Shown here piece by piece: positions 52,110 through 61,123 of a stretch of DNA of 64,000 nt (its first letter is position 1; each line of letters begins with the position of its first letter). This DNA comes from CAZKYX01 sp964557125 (GTDB lineage Bacteria > Patescibacteriota > Microgenomatia > Levybacterales > GWA1-39-11). The translations under genes were made by a program, and so were the position numbers. A model generated the notes under the pieces. That model ran no database searches. It saw nothing but the letters and a program-made list of their open reading frames with translations, and had not been told where the DNA came from. Where the stretch lies: positions 1-64,000 of the forward strand of contig CAZKYX010000004.1 of NCBI GenBank assembly GCA_964557125.1, in the 5' to 3' direction.

Positions 52110-52778
52110 TTAACTTAAAACTTTCACGTAGCCACCCTTGTATTTAGGGTTTTTCTTCTTAAATTCGTCACCATGTCCTATGTCTTCAACTATCGGAACA
52201 CTCTTGCTACACATCCCCCTTTTTGCACAATCAGCAGGAGTGAAGACATCATAATGAATATCGCAAAGATTAACGAATTTTTTGACGTTCATTGCCTTTG
52301 CACTTACCCCTTTGTTGGCAGCTACACTACCGACTCCTACAATTTTGCCTCCGGCTTTATTGACAGTCTCAATTACAGCTTTTATAGAAAACATTTGATT
52401 TATCATGTCTTCCAAGATAAGAACTTTTTTGCCTTTCACTGCTTGCTCAAATCCTTGTCTTTCAAAAGCAAAAGCTTTTACTTGCATGTCTTTTACTTTG
52501 TCCACCCAGACTCCCTTTACATCTTTTTTTGTAAGTTTTGAAAGATGGAATGCTCCCCAGTGGGAAAATGGGATTGCACCAACGGCTGGGGACACTACGG
52601 TATCAACACCCAAATTTTTGAAAGGAATAACGAGCTGCTTTATAAGCTTGTTAACTAAATTCACCTGAACAAGTAATGGGTCTATGTTGCAGTATCCTGC
52701 TAGATGCTTTCCGCTAACACCAACAAAGTGACCTTCGTAAATAGATCCTATTTTTTCCAGTTCCTTTTTAACATTCAT
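52110..52778 (-). CDS. Orotate phosphoribosyltransferase-like protein
   Basis: 222 aa from the ATG at 52778. PRTase type I fold, with a PyrE-like VDTVVSPAVGAIPFSHW block and the PRPP region KKVLILEDMINQMFS. The last should read ED-x-x-TTG-x-S; here the Thr-Thr-Gly is replaced by Asn-Gln-Met, so the phosphate loop is unusual. It lies near pyrF, which supports a pyrimidine role, but the loop leaves catalysis open. TGA-TATAAT (52797-52789) is its promoter. Confidence 0.72.
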   Translation of the reverse strand: MNVKKELEKIGSIYEGHFVGVSGKHLAGYCNIDPLLVQVNLVNKLIKQLVIPFKNLGVDTVVSPAVGAIPFSHWGAFHLSKLTKKDVKGVWVDKVKDMQVKAFAFERQGFEQAVKGKKVLILEDMINQMFSIKAVIETVNKAGGKIVGVGSVAANKGVSAKAMNVKKFVNLCDIHYDVFTPADCAKRGMCSKSVPIVEDIGHGDEFKKKNPKYKGGYVKVLS

Positions 52779-52835
52779 CAATTCAAAAATTATATCACGT
52801 GTTTTTACAAATGCTTGTGCAGATCTACTTAGCTC

Positions 52836-52863
52836 TTGTAAATATACTTTTTAGGTGTAAAAT
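52836..52863 (+). promoter_or_regulatory. Promoter of the 52874 small gene
   Basis: TTGTAA, a 16-nt spacer and TAAAAT, 10 nt before the ATG at 52874. Confidence 0.5.
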
Positions 52864-52873
52864 TCAATTTATA

Positions 52874-53140
52874 ATGATTGAAAGAAAACCCAATATTCAT
52901 CGTGAACATGGACCAAAAAAGGAATTTGCAAGCATGCTTGAATTAGCCCATCTGGATAATGAAAACAGCATGGAGCATATACCTCCCCCAAATTTAAGTG
53001 ACTTGCCTAGTGTGTTTGAGAAAAAACCTAAAGCTCGAAGGCAGCGTGAACTTACTGCCAGACCTATTGAAAGCGTACCGTTGCGCTCCATACCAAAAAC
53101 ATGCAATAATCTTGATTTTGAGAAATCCGATGGTAGTTAG
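52874..53140 (+). CDS. Small unknown protein
   Basis: 88 aa from the ATG at 52874; an upstream in-frame ATG at 52799 would place the promoter inside the gene. Polar, with a Pro-rich middle (PPPNLSDLPSVFEKKPKARRQRE) and likely disordered. It is the only plus-strand gene between 27.6 and 64 kb. The promoter supports expression; function unknown. Confidence 0.5.
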   Translation: MIERKPNIHREHGPKKEFASMLELAHLDNENSMEHIPPPNLSDLPSVFEKKPKARRQRELTARPIESVPLRSIPKTCNNLDFEKSDGS

Positions 53141-53185
53141 ACGGAGGTGGTTGCAAATACCCTCAATAATAGCAAACTTTCATTG

Positions 53186-54004
53186 TCAGAAATCTTCGAT
53201 ATTGAGTAGTATTTTTTTTATTTGACCATCCAATATTTCCGCTTCTTTTTGTGCCGCTTTTGCGAAATCTTTGCCGCTTGACGCAAAAATTATCCCTCTT
53301 GAAGAGCTCACCAAAAAATTCTTTTTTACACTTTTTAGCGATGCTTTCAAATCTCCTCCTTGAGCACCAATTCCGGGAATTAGAATTGGCATATCACCGG
53401 TTATCTTTCGAATAACACTAAGTTCTTTTGGGTAGGTAGCACCGACAACAAATCCAATGTTGCCGTTATCGTTCCAATTTTTTGTAACTTTTTCTGCAAC
53501 AATTCTGTATAACGGTTTATTTTTTATTTTCAGGTCTTGGAACTCACCTGCTCCGCCATTTGAAGTTCTACATAATATTAATAAGCCCTTGTCCTTTCTA
53601 TCAAGAAATGGTTGGAGTGCTTGTTTTCCTAAATACGGATGAAGTGTAATAGCATCAGCTTTTAGATAGTCAAAGGCAAATGCCACATATCCTTCATTTG
53701 TACTATCAATATCAGCACGTTTTGCATCAAGGATAACTGCAATATCGGGATACTTCTTGAAAAGATAATCGCACGTTTTTTTCAATTGCTCAATACCCTG
53801 TGCACCAAGCGCTTCGTAGAATGCTGAGTTGGGTTTGTATGCACATACTACATCAGCTGTTGCATCAATGATTGCTCGATTAAATTGAAATACTTTATCT
53901 TTACCTTTCAATGATTTGGGAAGTTTTTCGGCAACAGGGTCAAGTCCGATGCATACATATTTTTTCTCTTTCCACTTTTTCTTAAGCTTCTTGTTAAACT
54001 CCAT
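53186..54004 (-). CDS. pyrF: Orotidine 5'-phosphate decarboxylase, type 2
   Basis: 272 aa. Makes UMP from OMP. The catalytic Lys-Asp network is in ILDAKRADIDSTNEGYVAFAF, typical of type 2 enzymes. CIGLDP at the start and LIPGIGAQGGDLKASLKS near the end complete the barrel. A hairpin with a U run sits in its leader. Confidence 0.96.
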   Translation of the reverse strand: MEFNKKLKKKWKEKKYVCIGLDPVAEKLPKSLKGKDKVFQFNRAIIDATADVVCAYKPNSAFYEALGAQGIEQLKKTCDYLFKKYPDIAVILDAKRADIDSTNEGYVAFAFDYLKADAITLHPYLGKQALQPFLDRKDKGLLILCRTSNGGAGEFQDLKIKNKPLYRIVAEKVTKNWNDNGNIGFVVGATYPKELSVIRKITGDMPILIPGIGAQGGDLKASLKSVKKNFLVSSSRGIIFASSGKDFAKAAQKEAEILDGQIKKILLNIEDF

Positions 54005-54011
54005 ATCCTAC

Positions 54012-54034
54012 AAAAAAACTGCCCGTAAGCAGTT
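54012..54034 (-). terminator. Terminator-like hairpin in front of pyrF
   Basis: On the minus strand AACTGC-TTACGG-GCAGTT runs into a T tract, 13 nt before the pyrF ATG at 54004. It can end the small-membrane-protein operon upstream. A TAGAAT box (54044-54039) just upstream of the hairpin raises the option of an attenuated pyrF leader. Confidence 0.7.
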
Positions 54035-54071
54035 CCTTATTCTACAACCTAAAACCCAAAACCTGCAACCC

Positions 54072-54347
54072 CTATTTCTTCCTTATCCCCCTAAATAGTC
54101 TTTTTCTTTTCGTAACTACTGGTTTTGCCTCAGTCATTTCCCCTCCCATCATTTCCTCACCGTCAATATTTATGGCATTCTTAACTTCATCAATATTAAT
54201 AACATTTTCCAAAGATTCCAATCCATGATCCATTAAATCTTTGAGGATTTGCCTACCCTTTTGAGTACTTACAAGTGACCCAACTGCCGCACCAATTAAA
54301 AGTCCCCAGACAAATCCGCCACCTGAACCATGTTCTTTATTTTCCAT
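54072..54347 (-). CDS. YtxH-like small membrane protein
   Basis: 91 aa from the ATG at 54347. One glycine-rich membrane segment (GGGFVWGLLIGAAVGSLVS) followed by KGRQILKDLMDHG, the YtxH pattern, and a basic tail (KRKRLFRGIRKK). It starts one base after the stop of the next gene, so the two are cotranscribed. Function in envelope stress is known for some YtxH proteins; here inferred only by similarity. Confidence 0.72.
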   Translation of the reverse strand: MENKEHGSGGGFVWGLLIGAAVGSLVSTQKGRQILKDLMDHGLESLENVINIDEVKNAINIDGEEMMGGEMTEAKPVVTKRKRLFRGIRKK

Positions 54348-54348
54348 A

Positions 54349-54603
54349 TTACTTTTTGAAGATTGATAAGAGCTTTGCGACAGTTGACATAGAACGCGCA
54401 CCTTGCAAGAAATTGGAGAGTGAGGCTACTGGCTCGGCAATTCCATCTGTAATTTTTTCAACATCATCCAAAATAATATTTGTCTTTTGAAGAGTAACAC
54501 GTAAATCTTTGAGAATAAAAAACACCTGAACACCCAAAACAGTAAAGAGAATTGCGAGAAGAACAATAACAAAAAGCAGAACAGCTTGGACAGTGTCAAT
54601 CAT
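54349..54603 (-). CDS. DUF948-like membrane protein
   Basis: 84 aa. One N-terminal transmembrane helix (AVLLFVIVLLAILFTVLGVQVFFIL) and a coiled-coil region (TLQKTNIILDDVEKITDGIAEPVASLSNFL), as in the DUF948/YoxC type often found beside YtxH genes. Role unknown. Confidence 0.68.
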   Translation of the reverse strand: MIDTVQAVLLFVIVLLAILFTVLGVQVFFILKDLRVTLQKTNIILDDVEKITDGIAEPVASLSNFLQGARSMSTVAKLLSIFKK

Positions 54604-54666
54604 AGTTGTATCAGACTATCATGTGAAAATTTTAAAATCAATAGCACAAAGTGGATACACTTTTCA

Positions 54667-55293
54667 CTATTTCACCATTACATTTATGGCCTTTTTTGTT
54701 TCTTTCCCGTTACGGTTGCGAGATACAATGGTTATCTCTTTTTTCCCCTCATATAGATATAGAGTTTTTTTAAAACTTCCGTCCAGCTTTACATATACCT
54801 CTTCGCCATTTACCAAAACCGAAGCATAAGGGTCAGTTTTTCCCCTCACATCTACAATATTTTGCTCAATAGTCTGCCCTTCTTCTGGATATACAACCGC
54901 AAGCCCAGGGCCAATAAAAAAACTGGAAAACTGAAATGCAATAAATCCTAAGATAATAACCAAAACACTCCCAATCAAAAAACTTTTTGGGGTAAAAATT
55001 ACCTTACGCCTTAAAGAACTATCCCTACTCTTAAATGTAGGTAATGCTTTTGCAATGCCTGATTCATACTCCCTTCTAAAAAGCGCTGCTGCTTTTGAAA
55101 CATCAATTCCTAAAAATTGAGCGTAATTTTTTACAAAACCTAATGCATAGGTTTCAGATGGTAGTGAATAAAAGTCCCCATTTTCTATGGCAATTAAGAA
55201 TTCTTTCTTTATTTTTGTTGCTCTCACAACATCAACAAGCTTTAACTCCTTACTCATTCTTTCGTCCTGCAAAATCTCGCTAATTCTTCTCAT
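54667..55293 (-). CDS. RodZ-like helix-turn-helix membrane protein
   Basis: 208 aa. An N-terminal HTH_25 domain (about 1-75, with LKLVDVVRATKIKKEFLIAIENGDF and the RodZ-type YALGFVKNYAQFLGID), a basic linker, one transmembrane helix (about 105-127) and an outside beta domain (VVYPEEGQTIEQNIVDVRGKTDPYASVLVNGEEV) of bacterial Ig type. RodZ couples MreB to wall synthesis; no mreB is in this window. Confidence 0.85.
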   Translation of the reverse strand: MRRISEILQDERMSKELKLVDVVRATKIKKEFLIAIENGDFYSLPSETYALGFVKNYAQFLGIDVSKAAALFRREYESGIAKALPTFKSRDSSLRRKVIFTPKSFLIGSVLVIILGFIAFQFSSFFIGPGLAVVYPEEGQTIEQNIVDVRGKTDPYASVLVNGEEVYVKLDGSFKKTLYLYEGKKEITIVSRNRNGKETKKAINVMVK

Positions 55294-55375
55294 AAAATAT
55301 AAATGGCCAGATAGCTAGATGATTAAATAGTTATGGAGGGCGACAGATTTCATAACACTAAGCTAAATAGCAATT

Positions 55376-57562
55376 TCAACCATTCAAACTATTTTCCGTT
55401 CCCTCTGGGCCATTGAGGTATTCATCGGCATTTCTAACAAGTACGTCCCTTGGCTTTGAACCATCAGCAGGCCCAACTACCCCTGCCTCTTCAAGTTGCT
55501 CAAGAAGCCTTGCAGCTCTGTTAAATCCAACCTGCAACCGTCTTTGAATAAGTGACGCAGAAGCCCTATCGTGTTGACACACAACACGAACAGCTTGCTC
55601 AAAAAAATCATCACGTCCATCATTCCCTCCAACCGAAGTAACGCTGCCTCCCCTACCTTTTATATTGACAGCTTGCTCAATAACTTCTGTGGTGTATTCT
55701 ACAGGTATTCCTTTTGATTTAATAAAGTTAACCAATCGTTTTACATCCTGATCACTGACAAATGTTCCCTGAATTCTAGTAGGTCTCGCTTGGTCTGGAG
55801 GAACATATAACATATCTCCTTTTCCAAGCAACTTCTCAGCTCCAGGACCATCAATAATAACCTTACTGTCAATTCCAGAACTTACATTAAAGGCAATTCT
55901 ACATGGAATGTTTGCTTTTATAAGACCAGTTATAACATCGACTGATGGTCTTTGGGTTGCCAGAACGAGATGTATTCCGGTAGCACGAGCCATCTGTGCA
56001 AGACGTGCAATTGAGTCCTCAACTTCAACCGGTGCAAGTGCCATAAGGTCAGCCAACTCGTCCATTACGATAATAATATAGGGAATTGCCTGAAAACCGG
56101 CTAATTCATTATAGCTTTCCAGATTTTTTACACCCGCTTCTGCAAACTTTGTATACCTCTTATCCATTTCTTTTAATGCCCACTTAAGAGCACTCACTGA
56201 TTGGTCAGCTTCCACAATAACGGGAGATAACAAATGAGGAATATCATTATAGCCCGTCAATTCAACGCGTTTTGGATCGATCATAATAAATTTAACTTCA
56301 GATGGTGACGCCCTAAATAGAATTGATGCAATAAAAGCATTCACCATAACTGATTTTCCAGAACCTGTCGTTCCGGCAATGAGTATGTGAGGCATTTTGG
56401 TAATATCTGTTACCACAGGGTCTCCGGAAACGTTAAGCCCAAGAGGCACTGCTAATTTTGACTTTGTCTCCTGCATTTTCTTTGATTCAAGCATTGTTCT
56501 AAGAGAAACAAATTCAAGAGATTTATTTGGAATTTCAATTCCAACAAGACTTCTCCCAGGGATTGGTGCTTCAATTCTAATTTGACCACCCGGTGCCTCT
56601 GTTGCCAATGCCAAATCATTCGAAAGAGAAGTAATGCGTGTTAGCTTTGTACCCGATGGAATTTTAATACCATATTGAGTAACTGACGGGCCTACATTTA
56701 TTTCAGCAACTTGAGCATTCACACTGAAATTATGGAGAGTCTCCTCAATCGTTGCAGCAATTCTTTTTACATCTCCAGTGTCTCTCTTTTTTTCCTTATT
56801 CTCAGTGAGCAAAGAAAATGGCGGATATTCCCACATTCCCATTTCAAGTGGTTTGTTAAGGATCATTTCTTCAGGAAGAATTCCTTTCTTTGGGGGAGCC
56901 ATAGTTGGTGCTGCAGAACGAGCAGGAGTCGCAACAGTCTCAACTTTTGATTCTGAAATTTTAACATCCCCATCGAGTCCTTTTATTTTCATAGGTTGCA
57001 AGTCCTCTGCAAATTTATCTTTCGTCTTAAAAACAGGAGCAACAGCTTTTCCAAATCCACTTCCAGCAGATGCTATACTTCCATACACGAATTTAAATAT
57101 TTCTGAAAATGACAAATTCATACACACAACAAAACCTACAAAAGCGCCTAACAAATAAAGAACTATCGTAAGCAAATTACCCATAACAGACGTTGCATAA
57201 AAGAATAAATCATGCCCCACCATCCCGCTTTGGAACAGTCCCAAAATCGAAACAGTAAAAACAATAAATCCGATAGATATATTAGCTCGAGCAATTTTTG
57301 CTTTAATACCCGTTATCATGAGAGCTATAAGAACTAAATTGATCGGAATGAGAAAGGCAAAAAAACCAAAATATTGAGAAAGGTATTCGTTAATTTTTAT
57401 AAGAGCAGTACCACTTTTTGTATATGAAAGGACACACGCGGCTGCTGCAAAAATGAGAGCAACTGCTGTAAGAGTATATACCGTATTTTTTTTAAGCTTA
57501 ACTCCGCTACTTTTTCGTCTTTTATACGCTTTTCTTTTGACTGGTTTCTTCTTTTTAGGCAT
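55376..57562 (-). CDS. ftsK: DNA translocase FtsK/SpoIIIE
   Basis: 728 aa. Four N-terminal membrane helices (about 28-160), a short linker, the alpha/beta motor with Walker A AGTTGSGKSVM and Walker B IIVMDELADLM, and a C-terminal gamma winged helix (QHDRASASLIQRRLQVGFNRAARLLEQLEEAGVV) for polar DNA signals. Pumps chromosome ends through the closing septum. It starts 15 nt behind rnj. Confidence 0.96.
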   Translation of the reverse strand: MPKKKKPVKRKAYKRRKSSGVKLKKNTVYTLTAVALIFAAAACVLSYTKSGTALIKINEYLSQYFGFFAFLIPINLVLIALMITGIKAKIARANISIGFIVFTVSILGLFQSGMVGHDLFFYATSVMGNLLTIVLYLLGAFVGFVVCMNLSFSEIFKFVYGSIASAGSGFGKAVAPVFKTKDKFAEDLQPMKIKGLDGDVKISESKVETVATPARSAAPTMAPPKKGILPEEMILNKPLEMGMWEYPPFSLLTENKEKKRDTGDVKRIAATIEETLHNFSVNAQVAEINVGPSVTQYGIKIPSGTKLTRITSLSNDLALATEAPGGQIRIEAPIPGRSLVGIEIPNKSLEFVSLRTMLESKKMQETKSKLAVPLGLNVSGDPVVTDITKMPHILIAGTTGSGKSVMVNAFIASILFRASPSEVKFIMIDPKRVELTGYNDIPHLLSPVIVEADQSVSALKWALKEMDKRYTKFAEAGVKNLESYNELAGFQAIPYIIIVMDELADLMALAPVEVEDSIARLAQMARATGIHLVLATQRPSVDVITGLIKANIPCRIAFNVSSGIDSKVIIDGPGAEKLLGKGDMLYVPPDQARPTRIQGTFVSDQDVKRLVNFIKSKGIPVEYTTEVIEQAVNIKGRGGSVTSVGGNDGRDDFFEQAVRVVCQHDRASASLIQRRLQVGFNRAARLLEQLEEAGVVGPADGSKPRDVLVRNADEYLNGPEGTENSLNG

Positions 57563-57577
57563 AATGCAGCTTACGTA

Positions 57578-59251
57578 CTATATTTCAATTATGACTGGAA
57601 TAACAAGTGGCTCTCTTTTCTCTCTATAGAGAAGATCTTCAGCTTTTCGCTGAATCATTTTTCTGTAATACGCAAATCCAGCAGGCTTTCCCTTCTCATT
57701 ATTTAATACGTCTCGCAAGCTTGATTCAAGTTTTTTTGAAAATACATCCTTTTCAGGGAATGAAAATCCTCTAGCAATAATGTCTGGGGTTGAAACAATT
57801 TTTCCGGTTGCTGATTCAATTTCTGTAATAATTATCATAATTCCCTCACCCGCAATTTTTTGTCTATCAAGTAAAATAAATTTTTCCATTTCCTCTCCGG
57901 TAACTTGGTCGACATATACCGTTGAGAGCGGAATTTTGATTCCAAACCTATACCCACTCTCATTAAAAATGATCTCTTGCCCATTCTCGGGTAGTATCAC
58001 ATCTTTTTCGTTATAACCCATCTCTTTTGCGAGCTCCCGATATGCAATCATGTGCCTATAATTACCTCCAATAGGAAGCATGAATTGAGGCTTGGTTAGG
58101 CCCATCAATAGCTTCAAATCATTTTGGGAACCATGACCGGATACATGGAAAGCGTCTGATGTATCCGAGTGAACGACTCTTGCACCACGTTGAGAAATAG
58201 TATCAATAAGCACATTAATATTTAATTCATTCCCTGGAATTGGGTCAGCTGAGAATATAACCGTATCTGCCTTTTCAATTCGTAAGTCACGATGATTGCC
58301 ATTGGCAACACGCACCAAAGCGCTTTCTTCTTGAGCTTGACTTCCAGGGAGCAAAATCATAACTTTTTGAGGATCCATCCGCATAACCTGTTGGGGTTTT
58401 ACCTCCATATTAGGAGGCAAATTCATATACTTTAGTTGACGTCCAATGTCTCGTGCCTTGATAAATGAACGCCCCATAAGGCAAATTTTTCGATTAAATT
58501 TGAGAGCTACTTCAATAGCCTGATTCATTCTGGAAATATTTGAAGAGAATGTTGAGATGTATACCCTCCCTTTCGCTTTTCGAAATTCAGCCTCAAAACT
58601 GTCGGAAATATTCACCTCGCTTTTTGAATGCCCCTGTCTTTCCGCCCCCAAGCAATCTGATAAGAGACATAAAACACCCTCCTCACCAGTCCATGCCATG
58701 GCATGTAGGTCTGACGTGTGTCCATCAAAAGGAGTAAGATCAAACTTGAAATCACTCCCGTGATATATCGTTCCAACAGGACACTTTATTACAATATGTG
58801 ACGTATCAAGAACGCTGTGAGTTACATGCAGAAATTTTAGTGTAAAAGCTCCGAGTGTAAATTCTTTCTTAAAAGGCATTGCCTGCGCCCGCGCGTCAAG
58901 ACCAAAGTCTTTTAATTTTTCATTGAGAAATGCTGCCGTTAGGCTGGTTGTATACATGGGAAATTCGGGAAGTTGATCTAGGACAAACGGCACTCCGCCA
59001 ATGTGGTCCTCATGCCCATGAGTCAAAAGAAGCCCTACGATTTTTTTGCCAGTTGCAACAGCTTTCTTTAAATACGTAACGTCTGGAATTAAGAAATCTA
59101 CTCCGGGAGTTGATGGGTCTGGAAATCCAATTCCACAATCCACAATTAGTATCTCATTTTTATATTGATAGAGATACATATTCTTTGTAACAGTACCTAC
59201 TCCACCAATAGGAATGACTGAAAGAGTATTTGATGAGGAATTACTATCCAT
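57578..59251 (-). CDS. rnj: Ribonuclease J
   Basis: 557 aa. Metallo-beta-lactamase/beta-CASP nuclease: LLLTHGHEDHIGGVPF metal motif, HVTHSVLDTSHIV, GSDFKFD, the beta-CASP motifs around SDCLGAERQGHSKSE and HVSGHGSQNDLKLLMGL, and a C-terminal domain ending IPVIIEI. Acts in 5'-3' exo- and endonucleolytic mRNA turnover and rRNA maturation. Together with pnp it gives the window both RNA decay directions. TATAAT (59271-59266) precedes the ATG. Confidence 0.96.
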   Translation of the reverse strand: MDSNSSSNTLSVIPIGGVGTVTKNMYLYQYKNEILIVDCGIGFPDPSTPGVDFLIPDVTYLKKAVATGKKIVGLLLTHGHEDHIGGVPFVLDQLPEFPMYTTSLTAAFLNEKLKDFGLDARAQAMPFKKEFTLGAFTLKFLHVTHSVLDTSHIVIKCPVGTIYHGSDFKFDLTPFDGHTSDLHAMAWTGEEGVLCLLSDCLGAERQGHSKSEVNISDSFEAEFRKAKGRVYISTFSSNISRMNQAIEVALKFNRKICLMGRSFIKARDIGRQLKYMNLPPNMEVKPQQVMRMDPQKVMILLPGSQAQEESALVRVANGNHRDLRIEKADTVIFSADPIPGNELNINVLIDTISQRGARVVHSDTSDAFHVSGHGSQNDLKLLMGLTKPQFMLPIGGNYRHMIAYRELAKEMGYNEKDVILPENGQEIIFNESGYRFGIKIPLSTVYVDQVTGEEMEKFILLDRQKIAGEGIMIIITEIESATGKIVSTPDIIARGFSFPEKDVFSKKLESSLRDVLNNEKGKPAGFAYYRKMIQRKAEDLLYREKREPLVIPVIIEI

Positions 59252-59278
59252 TAATTTATGTTGTTATTATATACCAAA

Positions 59279-60358
59279 CTACCACTGAGAAACGAATTCT
59301 TTTATGTTTTCCCTTGTTACAAAAAACTCTTTATCATGAGAAATTTTGCCCAAGAGCATTAAATACACCGTTTTTCTTACCATGCTCTCCAAAACTCTAT
59401 GAAGTCCACGAATTCCAGGGTCATATCCCAGAGGTCTTACGATAAATTCTTCCCAAACGTCATCTTGAATGCCAAATTCCTGTGGGGTAAGTCCACTTTC
59501 TTTCAGAATTTGAGGCAATAAATACGTTTTTCCAATAACTGTTTTTTCCTCATCTGTATAGGAAGGCATTTGAATAATTTGTAACCTATCAAGAACTGCT
59601 GTAGAAATATCTTTTGTATTGTTACTTGTTGCAATGAACAGCACATTTGAAAGATCTATTGGATAATCAATAAAGTGATCAAGATACGCTTTGTTTTGAT
59701 TTGGATCTAAAATTTCAACTAAAACTCCCATAATATCTGCTGCAGACTCACCTGAGACCCTATCAATTTCGTCAAGCAATATAACGGGATTGCTTGTACC
59801 AGCTCTTTTTAAAGCCTTTACGATAAGTCCGGGCTCTGCGTCAGGTGACATGCGACTCTTCCCTCTCAATTGACTGGCAGCACCCATTCCTCCAAAAGGA
59901 ATTCTTTCTATTTTTCGTCCCAATGCCTCAGCAATTGAGTATGCAATAGATGTTTTACCGACTCCAGCAAGTCCAACGAGGGACAAAATTGGAGCACGCG
60001 CAACAATTCCTGAGTTTGCCTGTCCTGCACGAGCTTTTGTCAAAATCATAATTGCTAAAAATTCCAATATCTTTTCTTTAACGTCATTAAGTCCGTAATG
60101 ATTTTTATCCAGAACTTGCTTCGCATGATTTAAATCTAATATATCTTGTGAGACGTTTTCCCATGGCAGTCCACAAATCCAATTAATGTACCGTGAAAGT
60201 GTGTCAAATTCAGCAAAGAAATTAGACTGGTTAGCAACAAGCTTGAGACGAGCCACCATCGCCTTTGCATTGCCTTTTAACTCCTCAGGGAGGCGGGAAG
60301 AGGTGACTAAATCCTCAAGTTTAGAGATTTGAGCAGGTGTACTTTGGGCAGGATCCAT
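59279..60358 (-). CDS. Lon-type AAA+ ATPase without protease domain
   Basis: 359 aa. It starts with a helical part and the Lon signature LPWE (64-67), then the AAA+ module with Walker A GLAGVGKT (129-136), Walker B VILLDEIDR (192-200), sensor 1 IATSNN, the Arg finger in LDRLQII and sensor 2 GIRGLHRVLES. Both the N-terminal substrate domain and the C-terminal Ser-Lys protease are absent. It may be an unfoldase without cutting, or act with another peptidase. TGG-TATACT precedes the start. Confidence 0.88.
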   Translation of the reverse strand: MDPAQSTPAQISKLEDLVTSSRLPEELKGNAKAMVARLKLVANQSNFFAEFDTLSRYINWICGLPWENVSQDILDLNHAKQVLDKNHYGLNDVKEKILEFLAIMILTKARAGQANSGIVARAPILSLVGLAGVGKTSIAYSIAEALGRKIERIPFGGMGAASQLRGKSRMSPDAEPGLIVKALKRAGTSNPVILLDEIDRVSGESAADIMGVLVEILDPNQNKAYLDHFIDYPIDLSNVLFIATSNNTKDISTAVLDRLQIIQMPSYTDEEKTVIGKTYLLPQILKESGLTPQEFGIQDDVWEEFIVRPLGYDPGIRGLHRVLESMVRKTVYLMLLGKISHDKEFFVTRENIKEFVSQW

Positions 60359-60367
60359 ACAGTATTA

Positions 60368-60376
60368 AGTATACCA
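60368..60376 (-). promoter_or_regulatory. Extended -10 promoter of the Lon-type ATPase gene
   Basis: TGG-TATACT on the minus strand, 9 nt before the ATG at 60358. Confidence 0.6.
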
Positions 60377-60382
60377 GAACGC

Positions 60383-61054
60383 TTATGAGCTTAGAGGTTT
60401 GTATTTACCACTTTTAAAGTCTTTTATTCCTTTTTCTTCCATTTTTTTTCTCGTTTTCATTGCATCCGAATTATTAAGTTGGTCTGCCCATTTTTCGTAA
60501 TGCTTTGAGCGCCTTTGCAAGATATCTTCAACTGCAATTGGTAAAAGCTCTACTCCACTATTTCTAAAGTATTCATTTTCTCCAAACATAAGTAGTGCTC
60601 TTTCAAGATGCCATTCATTGGAAAGCACCGCAATCTTTTTTTCTTTTAATAAATCTTTATGCTCTTGTAAAAATTTCACGGTATCGTCAATATTTCCCAA
60701 AGTATTGCCAACCGTAGTAACTACTGCCAAACTTTCTGTTGGAACTTTATATTTATCAGTAATCACGTTTGCGAGTGTCTGAGCTCTTGAGGCTGAAGGA
60801 TTTCCTTCTTCGTCTTTTTGAACTCCACCCGTAATGATAAAAAGAGGGGAAGCATGCTCTGTATAAAGCTGTTGCACTGCAATTGCACGACTGTGTCCTC
60901 CAACAACTTTTCCAGGGTCTTCTTCAATAATGGTAGGCAACCGCCATTCCCCTGTTTTTTTATCCCTTTGCATAAATGCTCCAAGGACTATTACAGCATC
61001 ATAAGAATATGGTTTTTCAACTTCAGGAGTGCTTAGCTCGTCAACCTCTGACAT
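60383..61054 (-). CDS. DUF218 (YdcF/ElyC-like) protein
   Basis: 223 aa without a membrane segment. The DUF218 pattern is present: YDAVIVLGA at the start, SRAIAVQQLYTEHASPLFIITGG, ASRAQTLANVITDKY, TVGNTLGNIDDTVKFL and VLSNEWHLERALLMF. Relatives act in envelope carrier-lipid homeostasis (ElyC) or bind nucleotides (YdcF); the exact role here is unknown. TATAAT (61067-61062) is 7 nt before the ATG. Confidence 0.85.
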   Translation of the reverse strand: MSEVDELSTPEVEKPYSYDAVIVLGAFMQRDKKTGEWRLPTIIEEDPGKVVGGHSRAIAVQQLYTEHASPLFIITGGVQKDEEGNPSASRAQTLANVITDKYKVPTESLAVVTTVGNTLGNIDDTVKFLQEHKDLLKEKKIAVLSNEWHLERALLMFGENEYFRNSGVELLPIAVEDILQRRSKHYEKWADQLNNSDAMKTRKKMEEKGIKDFKSGKYKPLSS

Positions 61055-61123
61055 TTCATAAATTATACTAAAACTCTATGAAATTACAAGGAAACTATTG
61101 TATCGGGGCTACTATTAACCAAA

